Assembly: GCA_023409265.1 (NCBI GenBank)
Contig: JAEYHZ010000024.1
Span: 62,001-126,000, forward strand
From: Bacillota bacterium
GTDB taxonomy: Bacteria; Bacillota; Clostridia; Acetivibrionales; DSM-1351
Direction of reading: 5' to 3'
Length of the DNA: 64,000 bases
The first letter of the stretch is position 1. Each line of letters begins with the position of its first letter. Below, in pieces: positions 27,722 to 37,700 of this stretch. Below the pieces are notes generated by a model that worked only from the letters and a program-made list of their open reading frames with translations, was not told where the DNA came from and ran no database searches. Position numbers and translations under genes: made by a program.

Positions 27722-27806
27722 AACGAGGCGTGAGAAATGGCTCACCGCCTTAAAACCAGAGTGCTACCCGCCACCCGTCAAGGTGGGGGACATCTATCGC
27801 CTCGTT
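27722..27806. ncRNA. Compact structured element, class unknown
   Basis: AACGAGGCG (27722-27730) is perfectly complementary to CGCCTCGTT (27798-27806). Inside are two more stems: GGCGTGAG/CTCACCGCC (27727-27749, sharing bases with the outer stem, so alternative folds are possible) and CCCGCCACC/GGTGGGGGA (27767-27790). It is much more GC-rich than its surroundings. Read on the minus strand it would be a leader of nanE. It could be a riboswitch-like leader, an IS200/IS605-type element end, or a stand-alone RNA. Confidence 0.45.
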
Positions 27807-27848
27807 ATGTAAAACAGCTATGTGCAGAATACATCTTTGTATTGGTTG

Positions 27849-28823
27849 TTATCCATTCTTCAGTTTATAAGCACCTCTGTATGTTCTTAAAGGGTTAAAG
27901 CCAAACTGCCCATAAAAGTCTTTTAATATTGTCCAATCAATAATTACATTCCTTGCGCCGCGCTTTTGAAGGAATCTTAATGAGTCGTTAAGAATCCTGT
28001 TTCCCAGCCCTTTTCCACGGATATCTTTACTGATTCCGATAGGTCCGAGACTTCCCCAGCTTTCACCACGGGAAGCAGTTAGATCATCTTTTCCCTCACT
28101 GATGAATACCTTGCAGAAGCCCACTATTTTTTCCTGATTCCATAATATAAGAACATTCCTCGGATCTCCGCCATGTTCCAGATATTCAAACACCTCTGTT
28201 TTCCATCTTCCAGGAAAGGTTTCATCAAAAAAGCAGCTTAATTTGTCCTTCTGCGCCAGAGTCATTTCGCTGGTACAGTACTCATCAGTCTTATTCATAA
28301 CAATTTGAAAATCATCGAAGTTAATCTTTGAGATATCTGCAGACAAATCATAATGCTCGTCATTATTCAACATGAAGCCTCTTCCGGCAAAGAAGCCTAA
28401 TGTCCGTGAGGAAGGGTCGGGGATACCCGAAAAGAAGTTGTCAAACTCTCCTCCAAAAATGATTTTTTCGGTTCCATACCGGTAGAGTTCTTCTTCAGCG
28501 CGTTGAAATAGTTCTTTTCCAAATCCCCGGTTTTGATAGTTTCTGTCAACAACCAGCGTACTGATCCAGGCGCAGTTATCATATTCGGGAAGTGCTCCCC
28601 TGTTGACCTTACTGACTATGAATCCCGCCAGCTTGCCGTTGTCCAGCAATAAAAAGGAACCCTCAAAAAACGTGTCTCTATCATGAAATATTTTGTTTAG
28701 TATCATTTTATTTGTAACATGATAAGCCTGCTTAAAATTTTCATTCCATAGCTTCACCATATCATCCAGATATTGCTCACTGAGTAATGTTATATTAATA
28801 AAAAACACCTCCGCATAAGGCAT
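27849..28823 (-). CDS. Tandem GNAT-domain N-acetyltransferase
   Basis: The product has 324 residues with two GNAT folds. In the N-terminal one, acetyl-CoA-binding motif A reads VVDRNYQNRGFGKELFQRAEE. In the C-terminal one, motif A reads ISKDIRGKGLGNRILNDSL, followed by FYGQFGFNPLRTYRGAYKL. Tandem GNAT proteins acetylate small amines or sugars; the substrate is unknown. It starts 12 bases after the FAD oxidoreductase stop with GGAG near the ATG and is part of the glycan-use operon. Confidence 0.85.
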   Translation of the reverse strand: MPYAEVFFINITLLSEQYLDDMVKLWNENFKQAYHVTNKMILNKIFHDRDTFFEGSFLLLDNGKLAGFIVSKVNRGALPEYDNCAWISTLVVDRNYQNRGFGKELFQRAEEELYRYGTEKIIFGGEFDNFFSGIPDPSSRTLGFFAGRGFMLNNDEHYDLSADISKINFDDFQIVMNKTDEYCTSEMTLAQKDKLSCFFDETFPGRWKTEVFEYLEHGGDPRNVLILWNQEKIVGFCKVFISEGKDDLTASRGESWGSLGPIGISKDIRGKGLGNRILNDSLRFLQKRGARNVIIDWTILKDFYGQFGFNPLRTYRGAYKLKNG

Positions 28824-28834
28824 CTGTCTCCTCG

Positions 28835-30199
28835 TTAAAAACTCTTTGCCTGCATTTTTTCCCTGACTATTTTTCCGTCCAGTTTCCTGACACTTATGTC
28901 TTGGTTTGAGCAGTAAGCTGCTGCAATACCTGCTGCCTCACCGGTTGATCTGCAGGTGGCCTGTATTCTTATGGAGGACTGGGCCACAAAACTTGATGAA
29001 ATGCATCTTCCTCCCATCAGCAAATTATCCAGCTCTTCGGTTACAAGACACCTGAAAGGAATTTCAAAGTACTCACCTTTTTCGAATGGCTTTATATCAA
29101 GTTTTTTCTCATCTATAAGACCATGGATATCTACCGGATACGCAGTCCTGGCAATGGCATCATCGAATTTGGCCCGGCTGTTATAATCATTTTCTGTCAA
29201 TACATATTTTCCTTTGATCCTCCGGGATTCTCTAATCCCAGGAACAGACGCCACAGAAAGTATATAGCTTGTTTCAAAGCCATCAATATATTGTTTTAAA
29301 AATGAGTAAAGGCGGCTTATCATTCTTTTCCCTGTAACAGCAATGCCAGTGATTGCTTCAGGATCAAGTGTATTATATATTCCCGGTACTTCAGGGCAGT
29401 TAAAGGATACTACTCCCGGCATTCCGGGAACAGAAAAGGCTTGAAAATACTTTCCGTCATCATAGGTCAGCACACCGTCATCCACTGCTTTCTGAAAGAT
29501 TCCTGTCAAGGGCCTTGGAGAATCCCATACAGAAGATATTTCAAAAAAGGGATACTCCAGTACCATTGGTTCTCCGATACGTTTCATATGCTTCTGAACC
29601 TTATGTATATCTACATTACCAACCATAAAGCGCAGTGAAGAAGCTTGATTCTGATGCATTATTTCGTCTCCGGCCAGGCAGGGAACTCCTGCAGCTTCAG
29701 CAACAACGGCGTCTCCCGAACAATCAATTACTACTTTTCCCTGTACAACCTGAAGTCCGCCCTTATTGTAAACAACCAGACCTTTAATCGTATTGTTTTC
29801 AATGATTGTATCTATAAACTGTGTATCATAAAGCAGCTTACCGCCCAGTTCCAGATAGATATCCTCAGCTGCGAACTTAAGCATTTCGGGATTAAACCAG
29901 CCATCATTTCCATAGGGGTCTGCATCACCATACCCCTTTTCCAGAAGCCGTTTCTTAACCAGTTTATTTATATATGAAAGATCCGCCTCATCAGGTATTC
30001 CGGGACTCATCATGGGAGTTACCTGTCCTCCGGTAGCAGTTCCGCCAAGAAAGATATTCTTCTCAATCAACAGTGTTGCGGCTCCTTCCATGACTGCTGC
30101 AATTGCTGCTATGGAACCGGCCGTACCTCCGCCTACAACAATTACGTCGTATTGGTCTTCACTTGTTTTACATAAACTCGAATATAGGTATTTTTCCAT
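28835..30199 (-). CDS. FAD-dependent oxidoreductase
   Basis: The product has 454 residues. An N-terminal Rossmann FAD-binding motif, VIVVGGGTAGSIAAIAAVMEG, is followed by LLIEKNIFLGGTATGGQVTP, VVIDCSGDAVVAEAAGVPC and a C-terminal LMGGRCISSSFVAQSSIR, typical of the FAD_oxidored (PF12831) family. Members often lie in glycan loci and lack assigned substrates; keto-sugar chemistry is one possibility. It has no signal peptide. GGGGGAG lies two bases before the ATG. The upstream neighbour is a glycosidase-like gene 19 bases away, and it is in the same operon. Confidence 0.85.
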   Translation of the reverse strand: MEKYLYSSLCKTSEDQYDVIVVGGGTAGSIAAIAAVMEGAATLLIEKNIFLGGTATGGQVTPMMSPGIPDEADLSYINKLVKKRLLEKGYGDADPYGNDGWFNPEMLKFAAEDIYLELGGKLLYDTQFIDTIIENNTIKGLVVYNKGGLQVVQGKVVIDCSGDAVVAEAAGVPCLAGDEIMHQNQASSLRFMVGNVDIHKVQKHMKRIGEPMVLEYPFFEISSVWDSPRPLTGIFQKAVDDGVLTYDDGKYFQAFSVPGMPGVVSFNCPEVPGIYNTLDPEAITGIAVTGKRMISRLYSFLKQYIDGFETSYILSVASVPGIRESRRIKGKYVLTENDYNSRAKFDDAIARTAYPVDIHGLIDEKKLDIKPFEKGEYFEIPFRCLVTEELDNLLMGGRCISSSFVAQSSIRIQATCRSTGEAAGIAAAYCSNQDISVRKLDGKIVREKMQAKSF

Positions 30200-30218
30200 A
30201 ACTCCCCCTGTTTACGGT

Positions 30219-31463
30219 TTATCTTTTACACTGTGCCCACCAGTCATAGTCATCCACATAGCACAGATCAAAAAGCATACACCCTCCGGATTTATTAAAG
30301 CACATATCCACTGCATTGCTGAACACTTCAGGCTCATTTTCATACTGTTGAAGAAAGAGGCTTCCAACATAGGGTACTGCATCGCCCACAACTTTCTGCA
30401 CCATATCTCCTGAACCTTCCACGCTGTACCAGTAGGCAGGCCTTCCTTTATCCAGCGCATCATTAACCGTAACATCAGTATAGTAAAATCCCGACAGTAA
30501 AGTATCTATATATTCCGCATACCCTGTGTCAGCATAATTCTTATCAACCCATGGATATTCTTCCGGAACATATTTTTCACTAGCCCAGTTAGCCCCTACA
30601 AGATAATAAAGCGGATACCAGGAACCTGTATAATCTGCAAATTCAACATTTTTACCCGATTCTTTTATCATGGTCCGGACCTGCTTTATGAAAGTCTTTA
30701 TAATGCTGGCCCTGAAGGTTACCCACTGACCGAATAAAGGTCCGTAATTGACCTTGAGGTTTTTATCTGCTGCATTTCCCTGCTGAGCCTCCAGCTTATA
30801 AATATCTTCAGGCCAGTTCCGCACTTTTTCCTGGATAAATTCTTCAAACCTATCTTTTGTGTAATCACTGAAATCAGAGCCCAATCCTACAAATCTCACC
30901 CTGTCCAGCACTACTCCGTCAATATCGTAGTTTGTAACCAGTTCTTTTATTATGTTGAGCTCGTAGTCCCTTACTTCGTCCATGACCGGATTTACAAAAA
31001 CTTCATTGAAATCGTCAATTGCTCCGGTAGTTTTTATATCGTTCAATTCAGCGACAGATTGAACTTTGGGATTTCCATTTTCGTCTATTCCATACATCCT
31101 TGTCTGCCACTGGGTATTTATGAAGCCGGGTGACAGCTTATGCTTCTCTTTGACTCTGCCTTCAGCAAAAACATCAATTCCGGCGTAAAGTTTCAGACCT
31201 GCCTCGTGTGCTGCATCTATATAGGTCTTTAAATAGTCGGTATCTTCAAAATCCTTGTCAAACCGGCTATAGTGAGGAACAAAAGAGCTTTGATATATGC
31301 AAAAGCCCGTTGTGTCCTTTGCACTCAAGATAATTGAACCTATGCCGGTTTCCCTGCATTTTTTTATAATGCCTATAAAATAGTCTTTATCTATTATTCT
31401 CAGCTTGTTGGCTTCAATCTCAACCCAAATGTAATAATTGTAATTAACCATCCAACTGTCCAT
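30219..31463 (-). CDS. Cytoplasmic glycosidase-like TIM-barrel protein
   Basis: The product has 414 residues and no signal peptide. It resembles the GHL10/alpha-amylase-like clan: an N-terminal barrel strand with YYIWVEIEANKLR, a middle strand YDIDGVVLDRVRFVGLGSDF (compare YDIDGLQLDYVRYP in the large secreted protein of the same locus) and ASIIKTFIKQVRTMI. The acidic residues of the DRVRF strand are candidate catalytic groups. Start and the permease stop are three bases apart, so it is co-translated with the transporter. It probably cleaves or modifies the imported oligosaccharide; activity is not established. Confidence 0.75.
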   Translation of the reverse strand: MDSWMVNYNYYIWVEIEANKLRIIDKDYFIGIIKKCRETGIGSIILSAKDTTGFCIYQSSFVPHYSRFDKDFEDTDYLKTYIDAAHEAGLKLYAGIDVFAEGRVKEKHKLSPGFINTQWQTRMYGIDENGNPKVQSVAELNDIKTTGAIDDFNEVFVNPVMDEVRDYELNIIKELVTNYDIDGVVLDRVRFVGLGSDFSDYTKDRFEEFIQEKVRNWPEDIYKLEAQQGNAADKNLKVNYGPLFGQWVTFRASIIKTFIKQVRTMIKESGKNVEFADYTGSWYPLYYLVGANWASEKYVPEEYPWVDKNYADTGYAEYIDTLLSGFYYTDVTVNDALDKGRPAYWYSVEGSGDMVQKVVGDAVPYVGSLFLQQYENEPEVFSNAVDMCFNKSGGCMLFDLCYVDDYDWWAQCKR

Positions 31464-31466
31464 CCT

Positions 31467-32327
31467 TTATCCTTTAATTGCTCCTGAAACGGCATTAATG
31501 TAATTCTTCTGGAACATCAAAAATACTATAATTACAGGAATTATTGAAATTACCGTTCCTGCTGCAATGTATCCGAATTTGTAATTGAACTGTCCGCCAA
31601 GATATTTAAGAGCGGTTGCCAGAGGGTACTTCTGCGGATCCTGAAGAACGATTATAGGCCAGAGAAAGGCATTCCATTTACTAATGAAATTGAAAATGAC
31701 AAGTGTGGATATTGCAGGCATAACCCCCGGAAGCATAATTTTACGCCATGTCTTCAATTCCGAGGCACCATCGATCTTTGCCGCTTCTATGAGTTCCCTG
31801 GGTATTCCCAAGTAGGCCTGGCGAAGAAGAATTATGCTGAAAACAGACACTGCACCAGGTATGATTACACCACCAAACTTATCTACCAGATGGAGCTTCT
31901 GAATAGTAAGATAATTTACAATCATGCCTGCTGCTGCCGGTATGATCATTGTACTTGTCAAAGCTCCAAATATAAAACCTTTTCCTTTAAAATTCATACA
32001 TGCCAGCGGATATGCGCATAGTGCCGCAAGTATAATATCAAGTACTGTTCCTACAACTGTTATAAATGTCGTATTATATAGTATCCGGGGCAGGTTCATA
32101 AAGTCGATGACCCCGATATAGTTGGTCAATGTGGGGTGAGTAGTAAACAAATTCATACTGTAAATATTTTCACCGGCCTTAAAGGTGGTACTGAGCAGCC
32201 ATAGAAAAGGGCCTGCAAAGAAAGCACTGATAGCAATAAAGAAAACATAAAGCAGAGCTTTGGATATGATTTGCTTTCTTATTTTTTTATTCCGTGATCT
32301 ATAAGATATTTCAAAATCATTAGTCAT
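31467..32327 (-). CDS. ABC sugar transporter permease, MalG type
   Basis: The product has 286 residues and six predicted membrane helices. The coupling motif EAAKIDGASELKTWRKIMLP is typical of CUT1-family MalG-like permeases. It overlaps the preceding permease by eight bases. No ATPase gene is in the locus, as is common for CUT1 systems that share one MsmK-like ATPase. Confidence 0.94.
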   Translation of the reverse strand: MTNDFEISYRSRNKKIRKQIISKALLYVFFIAISAFFAGPFLWLLSTTFKAGENIYSMNLFTTHPTLTNYIGVIDFMNLPRILYNTTFITVVGTVLDIILAALCAYPLACMNFKGKGFIFGALTSTMIIPAAAGMIVNYLTIQKLHLVDKFGGVIIPGAVSVFSIILLRQAYLGIPRELIEAAKIDGASELKTWRKIMLPGVMPAISTLVIFNFISKWNAFLWPIIVLQDPQKYPLATALKYLGGQFNYKFGYIAAGTVISIIPVIIVFLMFQKNYINAVSGAIKG

Positions 32328-33222
32328 TATTACTCATCCCTCCTCTCTTGCCATATATGAATACAAAGACGCTAAGTGCAAGTATTACTATAGAGACCAA
32401 TACTCCAACCGCAGCGGAGTATCCGAATTCAAAATTAATAAAGGCCTTGCGATAAGAATAAAGGTTTGCAACCATGGTCGCATTATCAGGTCCACCATCA
32501 TCCTTCATGGCAAAAACCACATCAAATACACTTACAGCCGAAATAACGGACATTAAACTGCAGAACCACACATATGGCTTTAGCAGAGGGATCTTGATCT
32601 TTATAAAAGTCTTTATTTTACCGGCTCCATCAATTATTGCAGCTTCCTCCATTTCAGGAGGCAGTGACTGAAGGCCTGCAAGGTAAAGCATCATATAGTA
32701 TCCCAACCCCTGCCAGATTGTTATGAACATAAGAGTAAAAAGTGCAAGGTTTGCATCCCCCAACCAAAGAACAGGGTTCTTAAGAAGTCCTATATTCATC
32801 AGAATAGCATTAAGGACGCCGTTTTCATCAAATATCCAGTTCCATATTATCGATACAGCAATCATTGAAGTTACAACGGGAATATATATAAGCACTCTGA
32901 AAATACTTATGCCCGGCAGCTTTTTATTAACAAGAGTAGCCAGTAATATTGACAGTATTTGAATTATTGGGACAACCAATACAAATTGTATTGAATGTCT
33001 TATGGCAATCCAGAACTCCTCATCCTGAAAAGCCTTTGTAAAGTTTTCAAAACCTATATAGTGGCTTTCCCCGATCCCCGAGTAGTCATAAAATGCCAAA
33101 GGTATACTGTAAATGATAGGATAAAATACAAAGACTGCCAGAACTATTAGTGCAGGTGCCATAAATGCATATGCAACAAGGTTTTCTCTAATTCTTCTTT
33201 TTAAAACTCCATCTAGCCTCAT
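32320..33222 (-). CDS. ABC sugar transporter permease, MalF type
   Basis: The product has 300 residues and six helices. The EAA coupling loop reads EEAAIIDGAGKIKTFIKIKI, and the start is preceded by AAAAGGGG. It pairs with the MalG-type permease and the lipoprotein binding protein to import an oligosaccharide. Confidence 0.94.
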   Translation of the reverse strand: MRLDGVLKRRIRENLVAYAFMAPALIVLAVFVFYPIIYSIPLAFYDYSGIGESHYIGFENFTKAFQDEEFWIAIRHSIQFVLVVPIIQILSILLATLVNKKLPGISIFRVLIYIPVVTSMIAVSIIWNWIFDENGVLNAILMNIGLLKNPVLWLGDANLALFTLMFITIWQGLGYYMMLYLAGLQSLPPEMEEAAIIDGAGKIKTFIKIKIPLLKPYVWFCSLMSVISAVSVFDVVFAMKDDGGPDNATMVANLYSYRKAFINFEFGYSAAVGVLVSIVILALSVFVFIYGKRGGMSNND

Positions 33223-33292
33223 TCAAATACCCCTTTTAAAAATCACCATGCAGGCAGAGCAGTTCCGCCTGCATGATAATCAATATACTTTA

Positions 33293-34633
33293 TTAGTTAG
33301 CTGCGAGTAATTCGTTAACCTTCTTTTCTGCATCATCCAGAGCTTTTTTAGGATCAACTCCGTTTACAGTTACTGCTTCCTGTGCTTTCTTCAGCGCAGC
33401 ATATATATCGTTTTGTTGTGTTACAGCAAGAGTCATATCAGCTGTCTTTGAAAGTTCATCAGCTACAATTGAAATAGCCTTCTTTTCTGTAGTACTGGTA
33501 TCTGATTTGAAGAATGGGTCCTGTGAAGCCTTAACTGTTGATGGGAATATTGATACAGTTTTGCTGAATGCCAGCTGATTGTCGTCGTTAGTTATGAATG
33601 CAGCAAAATCAATAGCTTCCTTGTGGTTCTTGCTCAGTTCGGTAACAACAAGATTCATAACAGAGTTGTTGATTATTCCTGCTTTACCAACCAGCGACTG
33701 TGTAACCTCAACATTTTTGTAAATATTTGGAGCTTCATCCTTAACTCTGTTTATGGATTGGGCACCTGAATGCATCATGGCAAGTTTGCCGGTATTGAAC
33801 TGTTGTAAATTCTTGTCCCATTGTCCCCAGTTAACCTTTGGAATTATACCTTCATCAACTGCACTTTTATACCTTGTGAGCAGTTCTAAAGCTTCGGGTG
33901 TATTAAAGGCTGCTTTTGTCTTATCCTCACTCAAAAGCGGAATACCTTCAAGCCATAATGTTCTTCTGAATTCATCAGGAATGAAAAGGTAAGCTCCTGT
34001 TTTATCTTTCATTTGTTTTGCCAATGAAAGCATTTCGTCAAAGGTTGTCGGTGGAGTTGTAATTCCTGCTTTTGCAAATAAATCCTTATTGTAAATAAGT
34101 ACATCAGGAGCACCGTACCATGGGAATGCATATGTACCTTGAGTGGTTTTTGTTGAATCAAATAAAGTTTTTATATACACACTCTTCTGCTCTTCTGTTG
34201 CTTCCTTTTCCAGGTTTACAAGAATACCTTTTCCAGCCAGGGTTAATGCCATTTCGGTATTTAAATTAACTACATCAGGAGCATTTCCTCCGGCAGCTGC
34301 TGTAATTAATTTATTTTGTATAGCATCATATGGTAAGTCTGTCCATTTTACTGTTACACCGTTGTGATCCTTTTGATAAGTATCAATTAACTTATTAAAG
34401 AAATCAGTGAATGTAGGTTGTAGTGAAATAGTCCAGAATTGTAAATTAACCGGTTCCTGACTTACCGACGAATCAGCTGATGCAGTTGAGGATGCAGCTG
34501 CTGTTGATGTAGCTGAATCTGAGGACTGAGTATCTGTTGTTGCTGATGATCCACATCCTGCAACAATTCCTGCCATCATGCATACTGCCAAAACCAATAC
34601 AAGTATGCTTCTTAATCGACTTGCTTTTACCAT
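33293..34633 (-). CDS. Extracellular solute-binding lipoprotein (sugar ABC system)
   Basis: The product has 446 residues. A signal peptide ends in a lipobox (GIVAGC, cysteine at about residue 27), followed by a Ser/Thr/Ala-rich linker. The mature part has family-1 binding-protein signatures (DLPYDAIQNKLITAAAGGNAPDVV, GKLAMMHSG). GGAGG precedes the ATG. It has its own promoter with a palindromic site, and supplies the two permeases downstream. Confidence 0.94.
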   Translation of the reverse strand: MVKASRLRSILVLVLAVCMMAGIVAGCGSSATTDTQSSDSATSTAAASSTASADSSVSQEPVNLQFWTISLQPTFTDFFNKLIDTYQKDHNGVTVKWTDLPYDAIQNKLITAAAGGNAPDVVNLNTEMALTLAGKGILVNLEKEATEEQKSVYIKTLFDSTKTTQGTYAFPWYGAPDVLIYNKDLFAKAGITTPPTTFDEMLSLAKQMKDKTGAYLFIPDEFRRTLWLEGIPLLSEDKTKAAFNTPEALELLTRYKSAVDEGIIPKVNWGQWDKNLQQFNTGKLAMMHSGAQSINRVKDEAPNIYKNVEVTQSLVGKAGIINNSVMNLVVTELSKNHKEAIDFAAFITNDDNQLAFSKTVSIFPSTVKASQDPFFKSDTSTTEKKAISIVADELSKTADMTLAVTQQNDIYAALKKAQEAVTVNGVDPKKALDDAEKKVNELLAAN

Positions 34634-34675
34634 GACGAGTTCCTCCTAATATTTTGTTTTTTATACCATGCTTTA

Positions 34676-34704
34676 ATTATACATAAAAAGAAATTTTTCT
34701 TCAA
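34676..34704 (-). promoter_or_regulatory. Promoter of the binding-protein gene with an overlapping palindrome
   Basis: On the minus strand TTGAAG (34699-34704) and TATAAT (34676-34681) are 17 bases apart. The spacer and -35 box contain GAAATTTTTC, part of AAAAAGAAATTTTTCTTC (34685-34702). A related site, TGAAAATATTTTTC, is at 34717-34730. The same pattern recurs at 38196-38218, and TGAAAATTATTTTCA is at 43484-43498, suggesting one shared repressor, most simply the RpiR protein of this locus. Confidence 0.55.
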
Positions 34705-34733
34705 GTCTTTCTTTTATGAAAATATTTTTCTTT

Positions 34734-37700
34734 TTATTTTATGTCCAGCCTGGTTTTGATTGTTTGATCTTTTTTGCTGTATTTATAAAGAAAGTCGTTT
34801 GATAGGGACACTGTAACATCAACACTTCCCCTGGCTTTGATTGAAATTGAACTGCCGTTTACCTGCGCTATCTCCGGGTTGCTTGAGCTAACCTTGAACT
34901 GTGAAGGATCAATATACATTATAACATCATTTCCAGCCTTGAAAGTCGCTTTAACTTTAACTTCTAATGAATTTCCAACTTTAATATCTTCTTTTGGCAG
35001 CTCAAGCGTAAAGTGATCTATAGCATGTTCATCATAGAATGCTGCATGGTTTATATAATTTGACAGTATACCTCTGCAATATGCCATATCCTCCAGTATC
35101 CTGCTCTTAACCTCTTGATTGATACTTTTTGAAAGTGACACGGTATTGGTTACTTTTTCTATGGATTTAATGACCGCTTCGGCCCTGGAAGGATTTATAC
35201 CGGCTTTGGAGGAATTATTATCAATATTGGGAATGGAATTCAACTTGTCAATCAGTGAAGATGCCTCTATCCCGGATATACCTTTATTGGGTAGATAGAT
35301 ATCATTTATTTTTCTTTTAACAGCATTAACAATAGTTTTTACTGAAAGTAGAGGATTATTATCCCAAACAAGGGCGGTATTCCTGAACAAGCCTTCCTTC
35401 AATGCACTTCCGTATCCAGTGTTCATAAGTGATTCATATTCAAAAAGGGCTATCCCATCGGCTCCATTTTGGCCTGCAGTTTCAATCTGGCCTGCAAGCA
35501 GTTCGCTGCTCAGCCCTATGCCCGTACCCAGGCCCATTGTAGCATATGACTTCCCCTTAGAAAATTCGAGGGTGTTCAATATATCCTGCTTTGTTGAGGA
35601 GACATCCATCGTATATGACATAGGTATGATATTGTCTATATATCCCTGTGACACCCACTTCCCCGGTTCCTGCATCAGGCTGGTGGGCCCGGCTTCATAG
35701 TTCGGCCATACGTCGGCGGAGATCTGAATATCAGGTTTTATAGCTCTGACTTCTGAAACTACCCTGTAAACAAATGTATTAATAATATTTGCCCTGAAAG
35801 CACACCAGTCATTCCAAAGCGGGTCTCCGGGCCTGATATCTAAAGGATCAGTTCCCTTTGCTTCCTTAAATAGTTGTCTGGTATAGGCATCATAGCCGAA
35901 ATCATTTGTTCCGTCACCTCCGTCGGGATAACGCACATAATCCAGCTGAAGTCCGTCTATGTCGTACTTTTTAACCAGCTCGGAATATATGCTCATTATG
36001 AAGTCCCGCGTTTCAGGCAGTGCCGGGTTTGCAAAATAATAGTTGATATTGTACATGTCAACAAACTGGTAATTATCTCCCTTTCTGCTTATCAACAGCC
36101 ACTCAGGCTTTTTGGCATATACCGGACCTCCATTAAATGTACCCGAATCACCAATAAAGAAGTTTTCTACCCAGGAGTGAACTTCCATTCCCCTCTTATG
36201 AGCTTCCGTCAAATATGCACTGAGCACGTCAAAACCATTGTAAACAGGATTCTGTTCGGTTATCTTGTTATCTGTAGGGAATATGGTGTAGCCTCCCCAC
36301 CAGGTTTCAAGATAGATGGTATTTATATTGAGTTCCTTCATTTTATCAAGATGCTGGGCTACCTGCTTTAATTCAGTTTCTTTGGGCCTTACCCAAACCG
36401 CCCTGGTTTCGACACTTCTTGACTGAAAGTTTGCAAAATGGGCCTTATTGCAGTTCTGTTCAATCAGCCCTGTAATTTCAGCTAATTTTGAGTAATTCTT
36501 TGCGCTTAATTGGTCTCTTGCACTTTGTACAAGCTGTTCTGCATTATTAATGTACTCCTGTACTTTCGCATAGGGTACATCGAGGAACTTTGATCCGGAC
36601 TCATTTAGTTCTTCTTTTGCTGTATTAATTTTAATTACCGCCCGGTCAATCATTGATTCAGGGGTAAACAGCACCAATACTTTTTTATCAGCTTTGTCTA
36701 TTATGACACTTGAGCCGACAAGTGCATAATTCTTCAGCCAATCTGCCTTTACACCGTGACCTGACAATACATATCCGTCTTTCGGAATTTCCGAATTATT
36801 CCCTCCGGTTTTTACTATCTTGTTGTCTTTATTAACTGTAACCTCATAGCCCCACGGATTGGTACCTGTTGTACCGCCATAGGTACCATCGTAAACAATG
36901 AGCTGATCGGCTCCCCTAAATCCGGGAAAACCGCTGTTGCTGGCTTCATCCCATCCTGCCGGATTATCCTCCCTGCTTTTGGGATTCAAGCTGTCATAAT
37001 CCAGCTTCCCGGCATTATAAAGAAACGTATTACCGGTGGATAGCTCAATAGAATCGCCTGCCTTTACCTTCCCGTCTAATTTTGCAAAGTACGGGCTGTC
37101 GGTTTGAATAGAGACGACATACCCTTTATGCGGTATGGGAGAATTGTTGTCCAGATATACTCCATCCTTTGATGTGATAGTGGCCACCCCTGTTACTTTC
37201 CCATCCTCAACAGTAATTTCAAGGCCCCAGGGATTTGTACGGGTGGTGGCACCGTAGGTGGTATCATAAAGAATGACCTCTCCTGTTCCCCTGTCGGTAT
37301 TCTTCTTATTTATTGTATATACTGAACCATTTATTTTGAAATACATGGGAGGCAATGTCTGAACTTCCAGATTAACCAGAGTGACCTTTTGCCCAACCTT
37401 TAAAGTGCTGATAAATTCTTTGGCAGACCCTGAGCCTGACAAAACAAACCCATTCTCAGGTATATAAGTTCCTGCGCTTCCCTCTGTGATTTTTTCTGTA
37501 ACAATGTTATTTGCAATAACTGCTTCTTCAGTATCAGCTCCGAATTTACAGGTATTTTTACCATAGTTAATAGTATAAATAGTCAGTTTATCATTTTCCT
37601 GCTCCTTGTCGACAGCATCTATGGTATGCTGCGTGCCATTTTCAACTGTTACCATCTGACCGGTTACCACCTGAGGAAGTGAATATCCATTGATCTTTAC

